This document shows, piece after piece, positions 31,499 through 36,318 of a stretch of DNA of 36,318 nt. The notes beneath the pieces are model-generated. The model searched no databases, was not told the origin of the DNA, and was given only the letters and a program-made list of their open reading frames with translations. This DNA is from an uncultured bacterium (GTDB taxonomy: Bacteria > Actinomycetota > Coriobacteriia > Coriobacteriales > Coriobacteriaceae), in assembly GCA_905214525.1 (NCBI GenBank), contig CAJMMN010000024.1:1-36318 (forward strand). Reading direction: 5' to 3'. The number at the start of each line of letters is the position of its first letter. The stretch's first letter is position 1. Both the position numbers and the translations under genes were made by a program.

Positions 31499-32209
31499 AT
31501 GGCGATCAAGGTGTTTGCCGACGGCGCTAACCTCGAGGGCATGCTTGACATGCATGACAATGGCAACGTTCAGGGCTTCACGACCAATCCTTCCCTTATG
31601 AAGGCCGGCGGCGTGACCGACTACCGCGCTTTTGCCAAGACGGTTCTTGAGCACATTACTGATGTGTCGGTCTCTTTTGAGGTATTCGCCGACGACGAGG
31701 CAGGTATGGAAGCCGAGGCTCGCGAGATCGCAACCTGGGCAGACAACGTCTACGTTAAGATCCCGGCGCTCAACACCAAGGGTGAGTCCACTGCCGCGCT
31801 GGTCAAGCGCCTTTCTGCCGACGGCATCAAGGTGAATGTCACCACTATCTTTACGCCCGAGCAGGTAGACGAGTTTGTCGATGCCGTTTCTGCTGAGACC
31901 CCCTCTATTCTGTCCATCTTTGCCGGTCGCATTGCCGATACCGGCGTCGATCCGCTGCCCCTCATGGCGGAGTCCGTAAAGAAGGCTGCCGTTAAGCCTG
32001 CTGCCGAGGTTCTCTGGGCGTCTACGCGCGAGGTCCTCAATATCTTCCAGGCGGAGTCCGTTGGATGCCAGATCATTACGGTCCCCAATGCCCTTCTTGC
32101 CAAACGCAAGAATTTCGGGAAAGATTTGCTTGAGTACTCGCTTGATACGGTCAAGGGCTTTGCCCGCGACATTCAGGCGCTTGGTTTTCACATCCTGCCC
32201 GAGGAGTAG
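31499..32209 (+). CDS. Transaldolase / fructose-6-phosphate aldolase-like protein 1
   Basis: The ATG at 31499 follows AAAGGA. The 236-residue protein is of the short transaldolase (FSA/TalC-like) type but distinct in sequence. Its Schiff-base lysine is K87 (NVYVKIP), with D8 (FADGAN), TTNPS (28-32), KVNVTTIF and VLWASTR also visible. It should cleave or form a ketose phosphate with a dihydroxyacetone moiety. It leads a PTS operon and has a near copy at 34804 with about 80 % identity by eye. AAC/CTCG-type codons differ little from the genome. Substrate and direction are unknown. Confidence 0.9.
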   Translation: MAIKVFADGANLEGMLDMHDNGNVQGFTTNPSLMKAGGVTDYRAFAKTVLEHITDVSVSFEVFADDEAGMEAEAREIATWADNVYVKIPALNTKGESTAALVKRLSADGIKVNVTTIFTPEQVDEFVDAVSAETPSILSIFAGRIADTGVDPLPLMAESVKKAAVKPAAEVLWASTREVLNIFQAESVGCQIITVPNALLAKRKNFGKDLLEYSLDTVKGFARDIQALGFHILPEE

Positions 32210-32218
32210 GGGACGAGT

Positions 32219-32665
32219 ATGCTGACCGATCTTCTTAAGCCCGAGCTTGTTGCCTGCCACGTCGAGGCCTCCGACTGGGAGGAAGCGATCAGGGCATGCG
32301 GTAAGTTGCTCGTAGACGCTGGCAAATGCGACCAGAGCTATGTTGACGCCATGATTTCATCGGTTCACAAATTCGGCCCCTATATGGTCTTGGAAGAGGG
32401 CATCGCCATGCCCCACGCTCAAGCAGATGGCAATGTGAGCGAAGCGGGAATCTGTATCGTCACGCTTGACCCAGCCGTTGCGTTTGGACACGAGGATTTC
32501 GATCCGGTTCACGTGCTCGTGGGTATTTGCGCACCCGACCCCAAGGCTCATCTTGGCTGCTTGGCGGAGCTTTCGCAGATGTTTGAGGACGAGGACTGCG
32601 TTGCCAAGCTCAGCGCATGCGATACGCCCGAGCAGGTTTTGGAGACCATGCGTTCATTCTTTTAG
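32219..32665 (+). CDS. PTS EIIA (ascorbate/mannitol/Ntr type)
   Basis: The 148-residue protein has a type-2 EIIA fold with phospho-H66 in EEGIAMPHAQAD. It starts 9 bp after the aldolase stop, with GGGGACGAG upstream. With the next genes it forms a UlaCBA-like set of separate IIA, IIB and IIC proteins. Confidence 0.9.
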   Translation: MLTDLLKPELVACHVEASDWEEAIRACGKLLVDAGKCDQSYVDAMISSVHKFGPYMVLEEGIAMPHAQADGNVSEAGICIVTLDPAVAFGHEDFDPVHVLVGICAPDPKAHLGCLAELSQMFEDEDCVAKLSACDTPEQVLETMRSFF

Positions 32666-32677
32666 GCCTTAATGGCA

Positions 32678-32693
32678 CGGCGATGCGTCGCCG
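32678..32693 (+). other. Small hairpin between EIIA and EIIB genes
   Basis: CGGCGA-TGCG-TCGCCG is a perfect 6-bp stem followed by CTTTT. It could act as a weak attenuator or a processing site in the operon. Confidence 0.35.
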
Positions 32694-32740
32694 CTTTTGG
32701 ATAGACGGAAAACCGTCACGTGTAGGAGAGGAAGGTTGCC

Positions 32741-33016
32741 ATGCATATCATCACCGTATGCGGAAACGGCATCGGGTCCAGCCTGATGCTCGCTGGCAAA
32801 GTCGAGGAGCTTTGCGAGGAGGAGGGCATCAAGGCCGACGTTGAGTCTATGGACCTGAACGGTGCTTCTTCCGCAAATCCGGATCTGTTCATCACCGTTA
32901 AGGAACTCGCCCCCGAGCTCCACGGCAACGTTGTGATTGTTCGCAGCTATGTGAACAAGAAGAAGATCCGCGAAGACGCCCTCGAGGCAATCAAGGCGGC
33001 CGCCGCTAACGCCTAA
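32741..33016 (+). CDS. PTS EIIB, ascorbate (UlaB/SgaB) type
   Basis: The 91-residue protein starts MHIITVCGNGIGSS, with the phospho-cysteine C7 in the P-loop typical of lactose/cellobiose and ascorbate IIB. GTAGGAGAGGAAG precedes the ATG. It takes phosphate from EIIA and gives it to the substrate at EIIC. Confidence 0.92.
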   Translation: MHIITVCGNGIGSSLMLAGKVEELCEEEGIKADVESMDLNGASSANPDLFITVKELAPELHGNVVIVRSYVNKKKIREDALEAIKAAAANA

Positions 33017-33029
33017 AGCGGCACAAAAA

Positions 33030-33062
33030 AGGGCGGTTCCCTGTGGAAGAGGGAAACGCGCC
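33030..33062 (+). other. Hairpin between EIIB and EIIC genes
   Basis: GGGCG-GTTCCC (33030-33040) pairs with GGGAAAC and CGCCC (33050-33062). It is an intra-operon stem without a U-run, probably structuring the EIIC leader. Confidence 0.35.
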
Positions 33063-33087
33063 CACGTTAGAGAGAAAGGAAGCGCAG

Positions 33088-34479
33088 ATGCAAGCCATCC
33101 TTCCCATACTTGAGTTTATCCAATCGATTCTGACCAAGCCAGCGTGGATTATGGGCCTATTTGCCTTTGTGGGCCTTGTCGCGCTTAAGCGTCCTGCCCA
33201 CAAGGTGATGACGGGCACCCTGAAGCCCATTCTTGGTTACATCATGCTGTCCGCCGGCGCCGCTGTTGTTCAGGAGAACCTTGCTCCGCTGGGTACCTTC
33301 ATCGAGACCGGTTTCCACATCACCGGCGTCGTGCCCAACAACGAGGTCGTCGTTTCGATGGCTCAGAGCGTCCTTGGCGTTCAGACCATGATGATCCTGA
33401 TTCTCGGCTATGTCGTGAACATTATCATTGCCCGCTTTACCAAGTTTAAGTACATCTTCCTGACGGGCCATCACAGCATGTTTATGGCCTGCCTGCTGTC
33501 TGCCGTTCTGCAGGCATCTGGCTTCCAGGATGTCCAGCTTGTCATCGTGGGCGGCATGTTCCTGGGCCTCGTGAGCGCTATGCTTCCCGCCGTTGGTCAG
33601 CGTTTCACCGAGAAGGTTACCGATGGCGATGAAATCGCCATGGGCCACTTCGGTTCACTCGCCTATTACATCTCCGCTGCAGTCGGTACGCTTTTTGCTA
33701 AGGACGCCGAGGAGAACAGCACCGAGAAGATCGAGGTTCCCGAGAAGTTCGCCTTCCTGCGCGACACTACCATCTCCACGGCTCTTACCATGGCCTTCTT
33801 CTACCTGGTTACCGCTTTCGCCGCTTACATTGCAGATCCTGCGGTCGTTACCAAGACCGCTGGTGGCGACAACGTGATTGTCTATGCCCTGACCTGCGCT
33901 CTGTCTTTCGCCGTTGGTGTCACCATCGTCTATAACGGCGTTCGTATGATCCTTGCCGACCTGGTCCCGGCTTTCCAGGGCATCTCCAACAAGCTGATCC
34001 CCGGTGCCATCCCCGCCGTCGACTGCGCCGTCTTCTTCCCCTATGCTCCCACCGCCGTCATCCTCGGCTTTGTCGCTTCCTTTATCGGTGGCGTGGTCGG
34101 TATGTTCATCGTGGGCGCTACCCTGGGCATCTTCATCATCCCGGGCATGGTTCCCCACTTCTTCTGCGGTGCTACCGCGGGCATCTACGGCAATGCTACC
34201 GGCGGTCGCAAGGGCGCAGCTCTTGGCGCTTTCGTCAACGGCCTGCTCATCACCTTTGCCCCGGCCCTGCTCCTGCCCGTTCTTGACGTCTTTGGCTTCA
34301 AGAACACTACGTTCGGCGACTTCGATTTCTCCGTCATTGGTATTACGCTTGGCCGCGCTGCCGAGGCCTTCGGTACCACCGGTGTCTACGCGATTCTCGC
34401 TGTCCTTCTGGTCGTTGCCTTCGTCCCCAACTTCATCCACACCAAGGGTGCTGTGATCAATCACGTTGAGGAAGAGTAA
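33088..34479 (+). CDS. PTS EIIC, ascorbate (UlaA/SgaT) type
   Basis: The ATG at 33088 follows GAGAAAGGA; an upstream frame is a leader shadow. The 463-residue membrane protein has about ten hydrophobic segments and the UlaA signatures FLTGHHSMFMACLL (about 145-158) and HFFCGATAGIYGNATGGRKGAALGAFVNGLL near the C-terminal third. Family members import L-ascorbate or related keto-sugar acids or pentitols. The exact sugar is not fixed by sequence. With aldolases instead of UlaDEF partners, a substrate other than ascorbate is likely. Confidence 0.93.
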   Translation: MQAILPILEFIQSILTKPAWIMGLFAFVGLVALKRPAHKVMTGTLKPILGYIMLSAGAAVVQENLAPLGTFIETGFHITGVVPNNEVVVSMAQSVLGVQTMMILILGYVVNIIIARFTKFKYIFLTGHHSMFMACLLSAVLQASGFQDVQLVIVGGMFLGLVSAMLPAVGQRFTEKVTDGDEIAMGHFGSLAYYISAAVGTLFAKDAEENSTEKIEVPEKFAFLRDTTISTALTMAFFYLVTAFAAYIADPAVVTKTAGGDNVIVYALTCALSFAVGVTIVYNGVRMILADLVPAFQGISNKLIPGAIPAVDCAVFFPYAPTAVILGFVASFIGGVVGMFIVGATLGIFIIPGMVPHFFCGATAGIYGNATGGRKGAALGAFVNGLLITFAPALLLPVLDVFGFKNTTFGDFDFSVIGITLGRAAEAFGTTGVYAILAVLLVVAFVPNFIHTKGAVINHVEEE

Positions 34480-34537
34480 TCCAGGCATACGTTAAGCCCT
34501 AATCGGGCGGAGCTCCGATAACCGGCTCCTACACGGA

Positions 34538-34573
34538 AGCGGTGACGTCTCAATCGAGGCGTCACCGCTTTTT
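34538..34573 (+). terminator. Terminator of the PTS operon
   Basis: AGCGGTGACG (34538-34547) pairs with 34560-34569, followed by TTTTT. The second aldolase gene beyond it therefore probably has its own promoter. The gap 34480-34803 also contains two palindromes: 34619-34632 (see copy 3) and CGGCAAAA-ACG-TTTTGCCG (34647-34665), the latter a likely operator. Confidence 0.8.
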
Positions 34574-34618
34574 GCTTTGGAGCGATTGTGAATATGAGCC
34601 GGCGAGGCGCTGCTTCTG

Positions 34619-34632
34619 TTCCGTGAACGGAA
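34619..34632. promoter_or_regulatory. CCGTTCACGG palindrome, copy 3
   Basis: TTCCGT-GA-ACGGAA is a perfect 14-bp palindrome upstream of the second aldolase gene. It is the same core as at 22717 and 31369, read on the other strand. GTTCACGCC follows at 34730-34738, as it does near copy 2. Confidence 0.6.
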
Positions 34633-34803
34633 TCAAACGCAATGATCGGCAAAAACGTTTTGCCGCTGGGGCGTCGATATAAAAATGGTAAATCTGCAAA
34701 ACCGTTCGCCGAGAAGATAAAAAACCGCAGTTCACGCCTTGATAAACGTAGATAAAGTGTTTAGCAGTTTATCGGCCGTATGCTAACGAAAGGAATCAGG
34801 CAG

Positions 34804-35508
34804 ATGGCAATCAAGGTGTTCGCTGACGGTGCAAACCTCGAGGGCATGCTCGACATGTACGAGAGCGGCAACGTTCAGGGTTTCACGACCAACCCGTCCC
34901 TTATGAAGAAGGGCGGCGTGACGGATTACCGCGCGTTTGCCAAGGAGGTCCTGGCCCACATCACCGATGTGTCCGTGTCGTTTGAGGTCTTTGCCGACGA
35001 CGTCGAGACCATGGAGGTCGAGGCCCGCGAGATTGCTGCCTGGGCCGAGAACGTCTACGTCAAGATTCCGTGCGTGACCACCAAGGGCGAGTCCACCGCC
35101 GAGCTGGTGCACAAGCTTTCGGCCGACGGCATCAAGGTCAACGTCACCACCATCTTTACGCCTACGCAGGTCGACGAGATGGTCGAGGCCGTTGACGCCG
35201 AGACGCCGTCCATCATCTCGCTCTTTGCCGGTCGCATCGCCGACACCGGCGTCGATCCCATTCCGTTTGTGACGGAGTCGGTCAAGACGGCCGCCGCCAA
35301 GCCCAACTGCGAGGTCCTGTGGGCATCCACGCGCGAGCTCATCAACATTTACCAGGCGCAGGCCTGCGGTTGCCAGATCATCACGGTGCCCAACAGCATC
35401 CTGGCCAAGCGCAAGAACATCGGTCGCGATCCGTACGAGGTTTCGCTCGACACCGTGCGCGGCTTTGCCAAGGATATCGCGGCGCTCGGTTTCCATATCC
35501 TGCCGTAA
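34804..35508 (+). CDS. Transaldolase / fructose-6-phosphate aldolase-like protein 2
   Basis: The ATG at 34804 follows AAAGGA, matching the start of the first copy (MAIKVFADGANLEGMLDM). The 234-residue protein shares about 80 % of positions with the copy at 31499, with all catalytic features kept: K87 in NVYVKIP, TTNPS and KVNVTTIFTP. Differences cluster in the middle and the C-terminal helix. It has a separate leader with operator-like palindromes and follows a terminator, so its regulation may differ from that of copy 1. A recent tandem-type duplication around the PTS genes is likely. Confidence 0.9.
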   Translation: MAIKVFADGANLEGMLDMYESGNVQGFTTNPSLMKKGGVTDYRAFAKEVLAHITDVSVSFEVFADDVETMEVEAREIAAWAENVYVKIPCVTTKGESTAELVHKLSADGIKVNVTTIFTPTQVDEMVEAVDAETPSIISLFAGRIADTGVDPIPFVTESVKTAAAKPNCEVLWASTRELINIYQAQACGCQIITVPNSILAKRKNIGRDPYEVSLDTVRGFAKDIAALGFHILP

Positions 35509-35538
35509 CGCGAACACTGGCTGCGCCGCGGACTGCTC

Positions 35539-35610
35539 GCCCCGGCCTTTCCTTTCCCTATCGCTCACGCGCTTCGCGAGGGTCGCGCTAGGCAAAGGAA
35601 AGGCCGGGGC
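35539..35610. terminator. Perfect 17-bp hairpin after the second aldolase gene
   Basis: GCCCCGGCCTTTCCTTT (35539-35555) is perfectly inverted at 35594-35610 around a 38-nt loop that itself can fold. It ends just before the decayed DGR target sequence, and may be both terminator and element border. Confidence 0.6.
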
Positions 35611-35612
35611 TG

Positions 35613-35868
35613 CCGACACGAACCCGTCGGTAGGTCCTGAGCTGAATCGCTACCTTTATTCCGATGGGGGTCGACAGTGCTACCCCGCCAACTGTCTCGG
35701 GCAGTAATGGGGCTGGGCTCGGATGGCAACGCCGCGTGCCACTGGCGGCTTCGTTCGCCGGATGACGATTCGTGTTACGCGGCCGGCGTCACCTCGGACG
35801 GCGGCGTGGGCTCCGACGGCATCGCGTGGACAATGCGGTTCCGCATTATGGATCAACCTGTAATCTAA
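35613..35868 (+). pseudogene. Decayed DGR target: DUF6273-like C-terminal variable region
   Basis: Three frame segments together spell the C-terminus of a DUF6273-like target. Frame A reads ELNRYLYSDGGRQCYPAN (to about 35695). Frame B reads DGNAACHWRLRSPDDDS followed by CYAAGVTSDGGVGSDG (about 35715-35826). Frame A resumes as ALWINL at the stop (TAA 35861-35863). Intact relatives run WWLRSP, AAxVxSDGxVxSxG, GVRPALWINL. The two shifts and a stop at 35705-35707 show that it is broken, and no N-terminal part is present. Codons 35785 GGC, 35791 ACC, 35803 GGC, 35809 GGC, 35815 GAC and 35821 ATC all fit AAC altered at its adenines, as in a DGR variable region. Confidence 0.75.
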
Positions 35869-35879
35869 TGATCTTCTAA

Positions 35880-36227
35880 TCCATATCTATCAAGTATCGA
35901 AAACGATCCGGCCCCGAGTTGGCAGTCATCGCCAAGGCAAAGGACCCTGCCGGCTATGTGTTCGGGGCGACGCGCAAGTCGCCCAAGACCCTTCGATTAT
36001 CCTTTGTTCCGCGCATGCAAGATCTCATGCTTGACGTGGTTGAACAGCTCTACCGGGCAAACGAGGTCTTTGCGGCTCGTGCCCATAAGTGTCCCACCAA
36101 CAGAAATCGAGATATTCGGCCTCAGAGTGCCGTCAAGATTGCCAATATGGCTGAAAAGCGTCCCGTACCGCACCTCTGCGGGTACAGATATGGGACGTTT
36201 GTGGAATATCTGATGCCTATTTGTTGA
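35880..36227 (+). pseudogene. Truncated Avd-like four-helix-bundle gene (DGR accessory)
   Basis: From the TTG at 35919, the first about 50 residues (AVIAKAKDPAGYVFGATRKSP, then RLSFVPRMQDLMLDVVEQLYRANEVF) match the accessory variability (Avd/bAvd-like) four-helix-bundle family. The usual later helices are missing: after RANEVFAAR the frame continues with unrelated residues to the TGA at 36227. The frame is open upstream only to 35880 with no normal start, and GPEL looks like interior sequence. No ribosome-binding site is evident. Both ends are therefore eroded. It sits right after the decayed target, the usual DGR order of target then avd. Confidence 0.65.
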
Positions 36228-36290
36228 GCTTGCACTTTGAAGAAGTGTTATCGCGGCCCAGCGAGGTAGCGCGCAGAGATGTGGTGTAAG
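36070..36290. other. Sequence after the avd break, no recognised gene
   Basis: Past the point where Avd similarity ends there is no supported gene. The minus strand has an open frame over about 36030-36235 without a start or ribosome-binding site, which I could not assign. A joint between two rearranged pieces is likely here. Confidence 0.4.
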
Positions 36291-36312
36291 AGGCGGGGAA
36301 TGCCCCGCCTCC
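36291..36312. terminator. GC-rich hairpin at window end
   Basis: GAGGCGGGG (36291-36299) pairs with 36304-36312 around AATG. It may be a terminator, or a hairpin of the kind found beside DGR repeats. Confidence 0.45.
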
Positions 36313-36318
36313 GCCCTT

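Noticed and set aside
36030..36235. A minus-strand open frame opposite the avd remnant
   Set aside because: It has no start or ribosome-binding site, and much of it is the reverse phase of the avd frame; I could not assign it to a family.
1..36318. CRISPR array, insertion sequence transposase or prophage genes
   Set aside because: No regularly spaced short repeats, DDE or HUH transposase frames, or phage structural genes were visible.

Overview
The window looks like a chromosomal segment of a high-GC gut Actinomycete of the class Coriobacteriia, most likely Collinsella or a close relative. This rests on the roughly 60 % GC content, the short SRP RNA, an LTA-synthase-type protein in a high-GC background, several PTS operons and KdpDE-like regulators. 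The assignment is by family resemblance only; no database was searched.

Layout. 1-3.7 kb: a lemA gene (minus), a TetR-type regulator, tRNA-Ser(UGA) with encoded CCA (minus), and a gene fusing a TadA tRNA deaminase to a glycerate kinase. 3.7-4.7 kb: no protein gene; stacked inverted repeats and the SRP RNA gene (ffs) with its promoter. 4.7-8.4 kb: two back-to-back ABC exporter half-transporters with complementary degenerate and canonical ATP sites. 8.6-12.8 kb: a small flavodoxin, an LTA-synthase-like membrane sulfatase (minus) and a nitroreductase. 13-17.8 kb: a potassium module with Kup, a 64-residue membrane peptide, a short KdpD-like kinase and a KdpE-like regulator. 17.9-20.4 kb: an rlmKL-type 23S rRNA methyltransferase (minus) whose first methyltransferase half has lost its motifs.

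20.5-30.05 kb is a carbohydrate island. HAD phosphatase and RpiR regulator genes run left, and MFS transporter, class II ketose-bisphosphate aldolase, PTS Man-family IIA-IIB-IIC-IID, aldo-keto reductase and alpha/beta hydrolase genes run right. It is bordered by what look like the two ends of a broken HAD gene. 30.3-35.5 kb is a second sugar locus: a DeoR regulator (minus) diverging from a transaldolase-like aldolase, ascorbate-type PTS IIA, IIB and IIC, and a second, about 80 % identical, aldolase. The 10-bp palindrome CCGTTCACGG occurs three times, upstream of the MFS gene and of each aldolase, and nowhere else that I noticed. It may be the operator of a shared carbon regulator.

35.6-36.3 kb holds decayed pieces of a diversity-generating retroelement (DGR). 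One is a frameshifted variable region of a DUF6273-like target protein, in which several variable codons can be derived from AAC by adenine mutagenesis. It is followed by a truncated Avd-like four-helix-bundle gene. A reverse transcriptase and template repeat, if present, lie beyond the window.
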